From Catenibacterium mitsuoka_A (lineage in GTDB: Bacteria; Bacillota_I; Bacilli_A; Erysipelotrichales; Coprobacillaceae), in the NCBI RefSeq assembly GCF_964259225.1, contig NZ_CAXVKN010000001.1: DNA of 64,000 nt. One strand, given 5' to 3'. Numbering within the stretch: the first letter of the stretch is position 1; every line of letters starts with the position of its first letter. The notes under the pieces are model-generated. The model had not been told where the DNA came from, searched no databases, and saw nothing but the letters and a program-made list of their open reading frames with translations. Both the position numbers and the translations under genes were made by a program. Shown piece after piece: positions 1 to 8,544 of this stretch.

Positions 1-11
1 ATAAAAAAACA

Positions 12-40
12 TTGAATTTATAATAATCTCTGTTTATAAT
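12..40 (+). promoter_or_regulatory. Promoter of the glycine riboswitch-agcS transcript
   Basis: A TTGAAT -35 box (12-17) and a TATAAT -10 box (35-40) are separated by 17 bp. Transcription would begin near 47, just ahead of the riboswitch. Confidence 0.75.
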
Positions 41-51
41 GTTTCCTTGTA

Positions 52-200
52 AAAGAACGGATGATAGTAGCGAAAGAGATTCTTTGTAAGAACACCGAAG
101 GATGGAAGATTTCAGGTAAAAGGATCGCTATTGGACGAATCACTGGAGAGACTCATAATGAGCACCGAAGGAGTAACACTCTCAGGTAAAAGGACAGTGA
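52..200 (+). promoter_or_regulatory. Tandem glycine riboswitch
   Basis: Two consecutive glycine aptamers are visible, each with the ACACCGAAGGA / GCACCGAAGGAG core followed by the TCAGGTAAAAGGA closing element (first about 52-134, second about 140-200). The tandem arrangement is the classic cooperative glycine sensor. It precedes an AgcS-type amino acid:sodium symporter, a known context. A weak stem just before the Shine-Dalgarno (AAGGAG near 239) suggests translational control, which is inferred. Confidence 0.93.
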
Positions 201-251
201 CTTATACTTTTCACTATTAATTCCGTCTAATTTATTAGAAGGAGTTTTTTT

Positions 252-1598
252 ATGACCAAATTTTTGACACAAGTCAACAATCTCGTATGGGGTATGCCCC
301 TTATCCTGTTACTACTTGGAACAGGTATTTATTTTACTACTCATTTAAAGTTTATTCAGTTTGTAAGATTAAAGAAAGCTTTCTCTTTGATTTTCAAGAA
401 GAATGAAAATCATGAAGGAGACGTTTCTAGTTTCCAGGCATTGTGTACTGCCTTAAGTTCTACGATTGGAACAGGTAATATTGTAGGGGTAGCGACTGCA
501 ATTTCTGCAGGTGGTCCTGGCGCATTATTCTGGATGTGGATTTCAGCTTTCTTTGGTATGGCCACTAAATATGCTGAAGGGGTACTCGCTATTAAGTATC
601 GTACAAAGGATGAAAACGGACAGATTGCAGGTGGTCCAATGTACTATATTGAAAAAGGTTTACACAATAAGTTTCTCGCAAGTCTATTTGCCTTCTTTGG
701 TGTAGCTGTCGCTTATTTAGGTATTGGTACATTCACTCAGGTAAGATCTATTTCTGATGCATTGCATCTTTCTTTCCATGTACCTTATTGGATTAGTGCG
801 ATTATTCTTACTCTTCTTGTTGGTTTTATCACAATTGGTGGAATTCATAGAATTGCGGCAGTCGCTGAAAAAGTAATTCCATTTATGTGTGTATTTTATA
901 TTGGTGGTGTTGTACTTATTCTAGTAACACATCTTCCAATGATTCCTCATGTATTAAAGATAGTACTTGCCTCAGCTTTTGATATTAAAGCAGTCTTTGG
1001 TGCGGGTATGGGTGTTGCGATGAAGATGGGTATTAGTAGAGGAATCTTCTCTAACGAAAGTGGCTTAGGAAGTGCTCCTATTGCCGCAGCTGCTGCACAG
1101 ACTGATTCATGTGTAGAACAGGGACTTGTATCTATGACTGGTACTTTTATTGATACAATGGTGATCTGTACAATGACTGGTCTTGCAATCTTAATCACTG
1201 GTGCAAATACAAGCGGTTTAGAAGGAGCCGCAGTTACATCACTTGCCTTTAATAGAGGACTTATTGTTCCATTTATTGGTGAATATATTGTAAATATTGG
1301 ATTGATTTTCTTTGCATTTACTACAATTATTGGATGGAACTACTACGGTGAAAGATGTATGTATTATCTTGCAGGTATTCGTTCTATCAAGATTTATAAG
1401 ATCATCTTCATTATTCTTATTGCGATAGGTCCATTTATGTCATTACAGTTTATCTTTATTCTTGCAGATATCGTCAATGGCTGTATGGCAATCCCTAACC
1501 TCATCGGTTTGATTGGACTTAGAAAAGAAGTCATTGCAGAAACAGAAGAATACTTCAAAGAAGAAAACACTTATAGTATAGAAGAATTAAGCATTTAA
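252..1598 (+). CDS. agcS: Alanine/glycine:Na+ symporter, AgcS family
   Basis: This is a polytopic inner-membrane symporter of 448 aa, the usual family size, that imports alanine or glycine with sodium. The family signature IGTGNIVGVA lies near residue 73, followed by a GGPGALFWMW stretch and about ten hydrophobic segments. The upstream tandem glycine riboswitch strongly suggests glycine is the physiological substrate or signal. The start has a good AAGGAG ribosome binding site. The gene is monocistronic, with a terminator right after the stop. Family assignment is firm; glycine over alanine is inferred from the riboswitch. Confidence 0.93.
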   Translation: MTKFLTQVNNLVWGMPLILLLLGTGIYFTTHLKFIQFVRLKKAFSLIFKKNENHEGDVSSFQALCTALSSTIGTGNIVGVATAISAGGPGALFWMWISAFFGMATKYAEGVLAIKYRTKDENGQIAGGPMYYIEKGLHNKFLASLFAFFGVAVAYLGIGTFTQVRSISDALHLSFHVPYWISAIILTLLVGFITIGGIHRIAAVAEKVIPFMCVFYIGGVVLILVTHLPMIPHVLKIVLASAFDIKAVFGAGMGVAMKMGISRGIFSNESGLGSAPIAAAAAQTDSCVEQGLVSMTGTFIDTMVICTMTGLAILITGANTSGLEGAAVTSLAFNRGLIVPFIGEYIVNIGLIFFAFTTIIGWNYYGERCMYYLAGIRSIKIYKIIFIILIAIGPFMSLQFIFILADIVNGCMAIPNLIGLIGLRKEVIAETEEYFKEENTYSIEELSI

Positions 1599-1620
1599 CC
1601 TCTCATCTGAGAGGTTTTTT
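1597..1620 (+). terminator. Intrinsic terminator of agcS
   Basis: CCTCTC/GAGAGG hairpin (1599-1614) followed by six T. Confidence 0.85.
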
Positions 1621-1623
1621 CAT

Positions 1624-1650
1624 GCAAAAAAAACAGGCCGAAGCCTGTTA
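1624..1650 (-). terminator. Intrinsic terminator of the yitT end of the PTS operon
   Basis: Read on the minus strand, AACAGGC-TTCG-GCCTGTT forms a stable UUCG-loop stem followed by eight T. It overlaps the stop codon of the YitT gene and closes the long minus-strand operon. Confidence 0.85.
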
Positions 1651-2526
1651 ATCGAGTGGTTTTTGATAGAATCCACCGACAAAGTTTTCTGTTGGTAATA
1701 TATTGATGATAACATGAGGATCAATACTCTTCATGAGATCAACAATATCCTGTACTTCATAGCTTGACACGACAGTATGAATCATAGTAAGAGGATGACC
1801 ACTATAGCCACCTTCACCATGAAGCATAGTCAAACCATGACGATATTGTGCAATATAAGCCTGACGTAATTCTTCAGGATGAATTGTAGTGATTTCTAAA
1901 GTCACACGTTTATATCGCTTATAGAATGTATCAATCGTTTTAGTTGAGAGGAATTGGAATAAAATAGAATATCCTGCATGAATCCAGCCAAACATGAATC
2001 CAAATACACATAGCATCAAGGTATTGAAGACAAATATATATTCGAAGATTGACTTATTCATTTTATTAGATACATATAAAGCGATAAAGTCCGTACCAGC
2101 AGTACTTGCATTACCTCTTAAGGCAATCGCAATCGCAAATCCATAAAGGAATCCACCAAAACAGACATTCAAGATCACATCATCAAATAATGGATCAAAT
2201 GATAATACCCTTGTGAAAATACTGAAGAAGACAACTTGTAAGAAAGAGAAGAAAACAAATTTCTTACCTATTGTCTTATAACATACAATTGCGACAGGTA
2301 GATTGAGTACAATCACAAGTGTGGAAATAGATAATGAATATCCATAAAGCATGCTGATACGATTAATTAGAATCGCAATACCTGTAAAACCACTTGATAA
2401 AAGGTCAGAAGGATTCAAAAATGTCTGAAGAACAAATGTCTGTAAGAGTGCCGAAAAGAACACCGCAAAGAAAGTAATAATATATCTTTTATTTGTTTTG
2501 TAGGCTGCTGACAAGTTTTTCGACAT
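1648..2526 (-). CDS. YitT family membrane protein (DUF161 + DUF2179)
   Basis: Membrane protein of the YitT family: five to six hydrophobic segments followed by a soluble C-terminal DUF2179-like domain of about 80 residues. Its function is poorly defined in the family. A longer frame begins at 2619 but would overlap cutC by 130 bp. The ATG at 2526 has AGGA just upstream and overlaps cutC by only 38 bp, so I prefer it (292 aa). It is the last gene of the PTS-asparaginase operon and is probably translationally coupled to cutC. Confidence 0.8.
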   Translation of the reverse strand: MSKNLSAAYKTNKRYIITFFAVFFSALLQTFVLQTFLNPSDLLSSGFTGIAILINRISMLYGYSLSISTLVIVLNLPVAIVCYKTIGKKFVFFSFLQVVFFSIFTRVLSFDPLFDDVILNVCFGGFLYGFAIAIALRGNASTAGTDFIALYVSNKMNKSIFEYIFVFNTLMLCVFGFMFGWIHAGYSILFQFLSTKTIDTFYKRYKRVTLEITTIHPEELRQAYIAQYRHGLTMLHGEGGYSGHPLTMIHTVVSSYEVQDIVDLMKSIDPHVIINILPTENFVGGFYQKPLD

Positions 2527-3229
2527 TTTCCTGGTCCACACTTTCATAATCATTGGCATGTGTGCCAGTATAATAGCTATAAGTGACAGACTTGCCTGAA
2601 GTTGTAGGATCTTCTTCATAATCCTTACAAGAAGAATGTACCTGTGAGATACCTGTATGTTTCATTAAAGAGGATGCATTATTATAGTTCACACCACTTC
2701 CTGCAAGAATTTCAATATCCTTACCATAATTTTCTTGTAATGATTTGATCTTGTCTGCTCCATCTATCGCAGTAGGCTGACCACCGCTTGTCAAAACACG
2801 ATCAATGCCAAGTTCAATTAATTGACTCATCGCATGGTCTAAATCATCACAGCAGTCAAAAGCACGATGGAATACAGCCGTACGATGGTATTTATGAATA
2901 AGTTCTACAAATTCTCTTGTACGCTTGACATCAATTGTATGATCACTCTTTAAGAAACCAAAAGCGAGACCATCTGCACCATTTTCTAATAGGTCTTCTG
3001 CTTCTAATAACATCTGTTTATATTCTATTTCATCATAAGTAAAACCAGCACCACGAGGTCTAACCATACAAATAATAGTCAATTTTGTTTCTCTCTTTAA
3101 TAATCTTAAAGAGGCCACAGAGGGTGTTAAACCTCCTAAATAAAGAGCACTGTTTAATTCAATGCGTGTGGCTCCACCCTTATAAGCACGTAGGCCATCC
3201 TTATAGCTTCCACAACATACTTCAATCAT
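2489..3229 (-). CDS. cutC: CutC family protein (TIM-barrel)
   Basis: 246 aa, typical CutC length. The N-terminal signature EVCCGSYKDGLRAYKGGATRIE and the LGGLTPS loop place it firmly in the CutC family (PF03932). The name refers to copper homeostasis in E. coli, but a direct copper role is disputed and the TIM-barrel fold suggests an enzyme. The start codon overlaps the stop of the upstream M20 peptidase gene by 4 bp. Being inside a PTS/glycosylasparaginase operon, it may act on a sugar or amino sugar intermediate here; that is inference. Confidence 0.88.
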   Translation of the reverse strand: MIEVCCGSYKDGLRAYKGGATRIELNSALYLGGLTPSVASLRLLKRETKLTIICMVRPRGAGFTYDEIEYKQMLLEAEDLLENGADGLAFGFLKSDHTIDVKRTREFVELIHKYHRTAVFHRAFDCCDDLDHAMSQLIELGIDRVLTSGGQPTAIDGADKIKSLQENYGKDIEILAGSGVNYNNASSLMKHTGISQVHSSCKDYEEDPTTSGKSVTYSYYTGTHANDYESVDQENVEKLVSSLQNK

Positions 3230-4320
3230 AGTTCTGTATCCTTTCTAGATAATTGATAAAGTGTTAAAGCATAGATTTTAGCATTCGTAATGAGATCCTC
3301 TCTTGTCATCCATTCATTTGGATTATGTCCAATACCCTTCTGTCCTGGGAAAGAAGGTCCAAATGGGACGATATGAGGCATCATTTTCGCATAAGTACCA
3401 CCTGTTGTAGTCACAGGAGTTCCATCATTACCCGTTACATATTCATATGTCTCTTTCATAATTTCTACCATTGGTGCCTTTTTATCAAAATAAACAGGCT
3501 TGAAATGAGACACGACTTCATACTCATATCCTTCAATACGATTGAGTTTATCAAGTATTTCTTCTAGTGTAAGTCCTGCTGGATAACTAATAGAAAAACT
3601 GAAGTCTTCTTTAGTTAAATGATAGTTACGGATTTCTAATTGTCCAAACTCATCATTCTTATAATCAATACCAAGTCTTTCACCTTTGTTTTGTGTATTT
3701 AAGATATACTTATTCATAAAAGTAATCAAATGATCTAGATCAGCTTTCACTTTGATAACAGCACGTCCTCTTTCAGCATAAACAACAGGATATTTACAAT
3801 CTGGTGTAAAGCCAGCAATAGGTGCTTTTTCATGATCTAAATAATATTTTAAATCTTCAAATCCTGATTCTTCGTCACAGCCAAATATAATACGTACTTC
3901 TCTTTCAGGCTTTATGCCAAGTCTCTTTAAAGCAGTAAGGGCATAAAGACATGAAAGAATAGGGCCCTTATTATCTAAAATACCACGGCTATAAATCACG
4001 CCATCTTCTTCATAAGCACTAAATGGTGGATGTTTCCAACCTTCACCTACTGGTACAACATCTAAATGACCACAGGCACATACATAATCATCACTTTTAC
4101 CATAACGTGCATAACCGATATAATGGTCAACATCCACTGTTTCAAATCCAAGATCACGAGATAACTGAAGTGTTTCATCAAGTGCATGGCGTACACCTTC
4201 TCCAAAAGGAGCATCATTCACAGCCTCAGATTCTACACTATCAATACGTACAATACGCTTGATGCCTTCAATCATCTCATCTGCAATCTCATCAACAGCC
4301 TTTAATATTTCTTCATTCAT
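3226..4320 (-). CDS. M20 family metallopeptidase, compact PepV/Sapep-like
   Basis: Zinc-dependent dipeptidase/deacylase of the M20 family. Visible metal and catalytic residues: H85 and D87 in GHLDVVP, D116 in GILDNKGP, the E150-E151 pair in CDEESG, D173 in TPDCKYP, and a late His in IGHNPNE. PepV/Sapep dipeptidases are usually about 450-470 aa; this one is 364 aa, and the shortfall lies in the lid domain between about residues 190 and 270. The stop/start overlap with the asparaginase upstream and with cutC downstream shows tight coupling. The substrate is unknown; a dipeptide or N-acyl amino acid released by the neighbouring hydrolase is plausible. Confidence 0.85.
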   Translation of the reverse strand: MNEEILKAVDEIADEMIEGIKRIVRIDSVESEAVNDAPFGEGVRHALDETLQLSRDLGFETVDVDHYIGYARYGKSDDYVCACGHLDVVPVGEGWKHPPFSAYEEDGVIYSRGILDNKGPILSCLYALTALKRLGIKPEREVRIIFGCDEESGFEDLKYYLDHEKAPIAGFTPDCKYPVVYAERGRAVIKVKADLDHLITFMNKYILNTQNKGERLGIDYKNDEFGQLEIRNYHLTKEDFSFSISYPAGLTLEEILDKLNRIEGYEYEVVSHFKPVYFDKKAPMVEIMKETYEYVTGNDGTPVTTTGGTYAKMMPHIVPFGPSFPGQKGIGHNPNEWMTREDLITNAKIYALTLYQLSRKDTEL

Positions 4321-5273
4321 TATTTTCTTACCAATGGGGCTGTTCTTGTACGCATATAATCATCAAGCCATTCCTGACTTGCTTTTTCAAACACGCTATG
4401 TTCACCTTCATGCTTTACTACAAATACAGTTGGTTCAAGTTCTGGAGTTGCAACTACAAATGAGAAACCTTCAATATTTGTGGCACATCCCCATTCACCT
4501 TTATTATTCATAGCGATTAAAGACATATCTCCTGCTTCACCACGACGTTTGATTAATTCTTTAGAGAATGTATTAACCGCCTTTTCACATGCAGCCTGTG
4601 GGTGCATACCTTCCTTCATCATTCTTACGATTTCATAAGAGACACAGCCCTTCATTACATCTTCACCAAGTCCTGTTGCACTTGCCCCACCGACTTCACT
4701 ATCAACATAAAAGCCAGATCCAGATACAGGTGAATCACCTACTCTACCAGAACGTTTCATAAATAAACCACTTGTAGAAGTTGCAGAAGTCATCTTTGCA
4801 TTTTCATCTAAGCAGACCATACCTACTGTATCATGACCAGAATAAGGTTTAATTTCCTGAGTCATTTCTTTTAATCTATTATGATAATGAATTTCAGCAC
4901 GTTCGGTAAGCATGTTCTTTCTTTCAAAACCATTCTTAGATGCATACTTTTCAGCACCTGCACCAACTAAGAAGTTGTTGACCTTTTCATGAGATAATTT
5001 TCTTGCGATTTCTACAGGATTGGCAAAGTCTTTGATTGCCCCAACACATCCTACTGAAAGAGTATTTCCGTTCATATAAGCAGCATCTAATTCAACAATC
5101 ATTTCTTCGTTAGGTAATCCCCCATAACCTACTGATTTATAATATGGGAAATCTTCTACAGCCTTAACAGCTTCAACAATTGCATCTCCTGCATCTCCAT
5201 GATTCTTTAACATTTCATCTGCTTTTGTAATACCTTCTAAAGCCATTCTCCAAGTAGCAATAATACCGTACAT
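4320..5273 (-). CDS. N4-(beta-N-acetylglucosaminyl)-L-asparaginase-type Ntn hydrolase
   Basis: 317-aa member of the glycosylasparaginase/isoaspartyl peptidase family, which self-cleaves to expose an N-terminal threonine nucleophile. The processing and nucleophile motif GHDTVGMV is present with Thr149. The substrate-binding stretch MKRSGRVGDSP and the GGASATGLGED glycine-rich loop follow. The HDT(I/V)GMV form is that of glycosylasparaginases, which split GlcNAc-Asn, rather than plant-type isoaspartyl peptidases. There is no signal peptide, so it acts in the cytoplasm, consistent with uptake of its substrate by the adjacent PTS. It is in an operon with the PTS and M20 peptidase. Confidence 0.87.
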   Translation of the reverse strand: MYGIIATWRMALEGITKADEMLKNHGDAGDAIVEAVKAVEDFPYYKSVGYGGLPNEEMIVELDAAYMNGNTLSVGCVGAIKDFANPVEIARKLSHEKVNNFLVGAGAEKYASKNGFERKNMLTERAEIHYHNRLKEMTQEIKPYSGHDTVGMVCLDENAKMTSATSTSGLFMKRSGRVGDSPVSGSGFYVDSEVGGASATGLGEDVMKGCVSYEIVRMMKEGMHPQAACEKAVNTFSKELIKRRGEAGDMSLIAMNNKGEWGCATNIEGFSFVVATPELEPTVFVVKHEGEHSVFEKASQEWLDDYMRTRTAPLVRK

Positions 5274-5295
5274 ATTAATATCCTCCTTTTATTGA

Positions 5296-5324
5296 AAGAG
5301 GATACGTCCTCACGTATCCTCAAG
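5296..5324 (-). other. Intercistronic hairpin within the PTS operon
   Basis: A nine-pair stem (GAGGATACG / CGTATCCTC) lies in the only sizeable gap (56 bp) of the operon, between the GrdB-like gene and the asparaginase gene. There is no proper T-run on the minus strand, so it looks like an mRNA stabiliser/processing site or weak attenuator rather than a full terminator. Confidence 0.55.
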
Positions 5325-5329
5325 TTAAT

Positions 5330-5851
5330 TTAGAAACAATATTTAGAAGCAACGATGTCTTCATCTTTCTGTTCACACATTGCCTTGGCAAGCTGACAGA
5401 TTCCTTCTAATGATTCATTTAAACCAGTACCACCCTTCTTAGGTGTCTTGATAATATGAACCTTGTCTTTATATTCATTAATTGTCTCTTCATTTTCTAT
5501 ACTCATTGCAGCCATAGCATGTGAATGAGTTTTTTCGTTAATATCGTAAGCGACACGTGCAGCCATGCGTCCATAGCCAAGATAGTTGAAACATGGACCA
5601 CATACAACAACATCTGGTTTGATTTTTTCTACCATTGCGCAAAGTTTACGGCTAACTTCATCACTATTTGCTTCATAGAATCCATCTCCACAATATAAAC
5701 AGCATACAACATGTCCATTTACCTGTTTTAAGAATGGTTCCATCATAATAGCAGGTCCACATGATTCTTTTACTAGTCCTAAAGGTACCATGTGATCATC
5801 TTTAATCCCTTTACCAGACTGGATCTGGTCATAAATCATTACGATTTTCAT
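5330..5851 (-). CDS. GrdB-like protein (glycine/sarcosine/betaine reductase component B-related)
   Basis: 173-aa soluble protein resembling only the N-terminal part of GrdB, the substrate-binding selenoprotein component of glycine/betaine reductases. Recognisable features are VCCLYCGDGFYEANSDE and PDVVVCGPCFNYLGYGRMA, which parallel the GrdB GDNYF and GPAFNAGRYG motifs. Full GrdB is about 430 aa and carries selenocysteine in its C-terminal half; that half is absent here and no in-frame TGA is present. It is rich in cysteine. No GrdA or GrdC gene is nearby, so canonical glycine reduction is unlikely. It lies 16 bp from the PTS IIC gene. Confidence 0.72.
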   Translation of the reverse strand: MKIVMIYDQIQSGKGIKDDHMVPLGLVKESCGPAIMMEPFLKQVNGHVVCCLYCGDGFYEANSDEVSRKLCAMVEKIKPDVVVCGPCFNYLGYGRMAARVAYDINEKTHSHAMAAMSIENEETINEYKDKVHIIKTPKKGGTGLNESLEGICQLAKAMCEQKDEDIVASKYCF

Positions 5852-5867
5852 GTTTCATCTCTCCTTC

Positions 5868-7235
5868 TTATAGATCGTCAAAAGATAAGTCGTCTAAATC
5901 AATGTCGTCTTCTTCTTTAGCAGCCTGAGCCTGAGCTTCTTCATTTAAGTACTGCTTATCAAGTACCTTGATGAATGGCATATAGATAATAACACCAATA
6001 ACGATTAAAGCAGCCTGAAGCAGTGCACCTACCCAGTTAGTTGCTAAGAAACCTGAGATAATTGGTGGCATAGTCCAAGGGATGTTGATACCTGAACAGA
6101 TTGGAACAATCTTAAGAGCCATACAGAAGTATGAGATAATGATGTTTACTGTTGGTACTAACATGAATGGAATAAGCATAGTTGGATTTAATACGATTGG
6201 TAAACCGAATACGATTGGTTCGTTGATACCAAAGATACCTGGAACTAAAGCAAGTTTACCTAAGTCTGTAATACGTTTAGATTTACAGAATAATAACATT
6301 GCGATTAATAATGATAATGTAGAACCACATCCACCAAATGTAGCGAATAAGTCCTGGAACTGCTGACAGATGATATGACCTGTACCCTGGTGATGAGTGA
6401 AGTAAAGAATGTTTTCAGCTGATAAAGTCTGAAGAATTGGGTTAAATACAGCACCTACTACTGATCCACCATTGATACCGAAGAACCAGAATAAGTGTAA
6501 GAAGATATAAGCAACAACCATTGCCCCTAATGTATCACCAAGGTTAAGTAATGGTGTCTGTAAGAATTCAAAGATAATCTGGAATACGTTTGTTCCTAAG
6601 AAACCAAACATTAAGTTTACTAGGAAGAAGAAAGTCATTACGAATGTTGCTGGAATCAATGCTGAGAAAGATTCTACAACTGTTGGTGGAACACCAGCTG
6701 GCATCTTGATTGTCCAGCCTTTACCTTCTACCCAAGCATAGATATGTACGCTTAAGAATGCAGTAATGATACCTACGAAGATACCCTTAGCACCAACCCA
6801 TCCTAATGGGATACCAGAAAGAGTTGCTTCAATAGTTTTAGATCCTACAGCAACATTACCAGTGATTGAATATGGCATGATTAGGAACCATGACATAAGT
6901 GCGCAAGCAGCACCGAAAATCTTGTTTGTCTTCATCTGACCAGCAAATGAATAAGCGATACCCATTACCGCAAATACTGCCATGATAGTGAATGTTGCAT
7001 CAGATGGCTTTGATAAGAATGCAGCAAGTGTCTCACCTGTTTTCTGATTGATAATTGTTGATTCTAAAAATTTTGTCCAAGCTGTAATTGGAAAGTTTGC
7101 GATTAATAAGAAAATTGATCCTGCAATAAGTAATGGTGTTGATACTAAGAAACCATCACGAATTGACATTAAGTATTTATTACGCCCGATTTTTTCCGCT
7201 AAAGGCATTAAATACTTTTCAAGTTGTTTCATCAT
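5868..7235 (-). CDS. PTS transporter subunit IIC, lactose/cellobiose family
   Basis: 455-aa membrane permease with about ten hydrophobic segments and the family's cytoplasmic loop motif GINEPIVFGLPIVLNP (around residue 340), typical of CelB/LacE-type EIIC. It translocates and presents a sugar for phosphorylation by IIB. The C-terminus is acidic and Ala/Glu/Asp rich. The start at 7235 has GGGAG nine bases upstream. It is in an operon with IIB, IIA and catabolic genes. The family covers cellobiose, chitobiose, lactose and other beta-glycosides, so specificity cannot be read directly. Confidence 0.92.
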   Translation of the reverse strand: MMKQLEKYLMPLAEKIGRNKYLMSIRDGFLVSTPLLIAGSIFLLIANFPITAWTKFLESTIINQKTGETLAAFLSKPSDATFTIMAVFAVMGIAYSFAGQMKTNKIFGAACALMSWFLIMPYSITGNVAVGSKTIEATLSGIPLGWVGAKGIFVGIITAFLSVHIYAWVEGKGWTIKMPAGVPPTVVESFSALIPATFVMTFFFLVNLMFGFLGTNVFQIIFEFLQTPLLNLGDTLGAMVVAYIFLHLFWFFGINGGSVVGAVFNPILQTLSAENILYFTHHQGTGHIICQQFQDLFATFGGCGSTLSLLIAMLLFCKSKRITDLGKLALVPGIFGINEPIVFGLPIVLNPTMLIPFMLVPTVNIIISYFCMALKIVPICSGINIPWTMPPIISGFLATNWVGALLQAALIVIGVIIYMPFIKVLDKQYLNEEAQAQAAKEEDDIDLDDLSFDDL

Positions 7236-7258
7236 ACTTTAAGTACTCCCTTTAATTA

Positions 7259-7582
7259 TTATTTATTGTTTTTCTTGATTAATAGAATTGCTTTTTTAAG
7301 TACTCTTTCACCGTTCATCATACCGTAATCATCCTGGTCGATCACAGAAATAGGTATGTTTAGGTGTCCGAAGTTAGCTACTGTTTCGTCATAAAGATAT
7401 TCAACCTGTGGACCAAGTAAAATACAATCAGGACAATCAGATTTAACGATTTCTCCTAATTTGTTATGAGAGAAAGCAGCCACCTTGATTGGTAGGTTAT
7501 GGCTATTAGCGACTTCCTGCATCTTACTTGCAAGAATACTAGTAGACATACCTGCACTACAGAATAAATAAACCTTTTTCAT
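7259..7582 (-). CDS. PTS subunit IIB, lactose/cellobiose family
   Basis: 107-aa cytoplasmic phosphocarrier. The phosphorylated cysteine is Cys8 in YLFCSAGMSTS, the classical P-loop of CelA-type IIB. It receives phosphate from the adjacent IIA and passes it to sugar bound by IIC. It lies one base downstream of the IIA gene and 23 bp ahead of IIC. Confidence 0.94.
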   Translation of the reverse strand: MKKVYLFCSAGMSTSILASKMQEVANSHNLPIKVAAFSHNKLGEIVKSDCPDCILLGPQVEYLYDETVANFGHLNIPISVIDQDDYGMMNGERVLKKAILLIKKNNK

Positions 7583-7583
7583 C

Positions 7584-7910
7584 CTATTCTCCTCCTTCTA
7601 ATTTCTTAATTCTTTGAGATAGTTTGATAATCTCTTCAGCCATGATTTTTGTTGTTTCAGCATTCATAAGCTGATCTTCCGCATGCATAAGAAGAATTGT
7701 TGGAACTGTCTTTTCACCACATGCTTCCTTCTGGATAAGTGATGCATGTGCTTCGTGACCTTTCACAAAGCTTTCTTCTCCTTCTTTTATTTTTGCGCGA
7801 GCTTCATCAAAATCACCCTTCTCAGCAAGATACATTGCCTGTACATAACGTGACTTTGCAGTACCCACGGCAGAAATAATGTTAAAACTTAATAATTCTA
7901 AATCTTCCAT
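7584..7910 (-). CDS. PTS subunit IIA, lactose/cellobiose family
   Basis: 108-aa helical phosphocarrier of the LacF/CelC family. The active-site histidine is His76 in ILLMHAEDQLMNAET, equivalent to the VHAQDHLM motif of LacF. It accepts phosphate from HPr. It is the first gene of the eight-gene operon running down to 1648; the promoter and a palindrome lie just upstream (7911-7992). Confidence 0.94.
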   Translation of the reverse strand: MEDLELLSFNIISAVGTAKSRYVQAMYLAEKGDFDEARAKIKEGEESFVKGHEAHASLIQKEACGEKTVPTILLMHAEDQLMNAETTKIMAEEIIKLSQRIKKLEGGE

Positions 7911-7974
7911 GTGATTTCCTCCATCTCACAACTCATAGTATAAACTTATATTTATTTTCAGGTGGTGAATGCGA

Positions 7975-7992
7975 TTTCCTCTATTTAGGAAA
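7975..7992. promoter_or_regulatory. Candidate operator for the PTS operon (TTTCCT-N6-AGGAAA)
   Basis: Inverted repeat of six pairs, 65 bp upstream of the IIA start and upstream of a plausible TATACT -10 box. A closely similar palindrome (TTCCTAA-N3-TTAGGAA) lies 62 bp upstream of the PRD regulator gene. It is the likely binding site of that regulator. The site overlaps the end of the RDD gene. Confidence 0.55.
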
Positions 7993-8536
7993 AATTCACT
8001 ACTTTAGTACGTGCTAGATAATCATGTAATGCTAGATGTTCTTTCTTATTCACTAAACATAAAATAGCACTCACAATTGTAATCACAAAACCAACATACA
8101 TCATCGGCTTAACTAAACTAATACCAAGACTAATCTGTAATACCTGATGTAATATTGTACTTGCAGAATATAGAACTCCTTCAATAATAATGGCTCCTAA
8201 TACTTCTCTTAGTAATAGTTCTTTAAGGCCTACATCTTTGCCATCACTCTTTACAATCTTAATATGACATATTCTTTTACCAATTGTCTGTCCTTTATTA
8301 ATCACTAAAGGAATAATGACATAATAAATAATTGCGCCTAGTAATGCGCATAGCCCACAAATCAGTCCTAATTGATGAGGGTATTCTAATAGATTCTGGT
8401 TCTTCATTGTGCCATAAATCTTCTGTGACACAATTGCGATAGGAAATGATGTAAAAAGAGCACCAATATACCAATCTAATAAGTATGCACCAAAACGCCT
8501 TGGTAATGATGCAATAGTCTGTTGTTGTTTTTTCAT
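7985..8536 (-). CDS. RDD family membrane protein
   Basis: 183 aa with the RDD signature near the N-terminus (RRFGAYLLDWYIG, Arg-Asp of the family) and the GQTIGKRICHIKIV motif, with three to four hydrophobic segments. RDD proteins are small integral membrane proteins of mostly unknown function, some linked to ion or osmotic balance. It sits 8 bp downstream of the PRD regulator gene and upstream of the PTS operon on the same strand, so it is probably cotranscribed with the regulator. Confidence 0.85.
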   Translation of the reverse strand: MKKQQQTIASLPRRFGAYLLDWYIGALFTSFPIAIVSQKIYGTMKNQNLLEYPHQLGLICGLCALLGAIIYYVIIPLVINKGQTIGKRICHIKIVKSDGKDVGLKELLLREVLGAIIIEGVLYSASTILHQVLQISLGISLVKPMMYVGFVITIVSAILCLVNKKEHLALHDYLARTKVVNFS

Positions 8537-8544
8537 ATGTTACC

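Noticed and set aside
947..1198. Minus-strand frame inside agcS
   Set aside because: Shadow of a well-supported gene with no independent signals.
5330..5851. Selenoprotein GrdB truncated by a misread TGA
   Set aside because: The frame ends in TAA-type stop context with the next gene 56 bp away and no SECIS-like continuation of GrdB sequence is seen.
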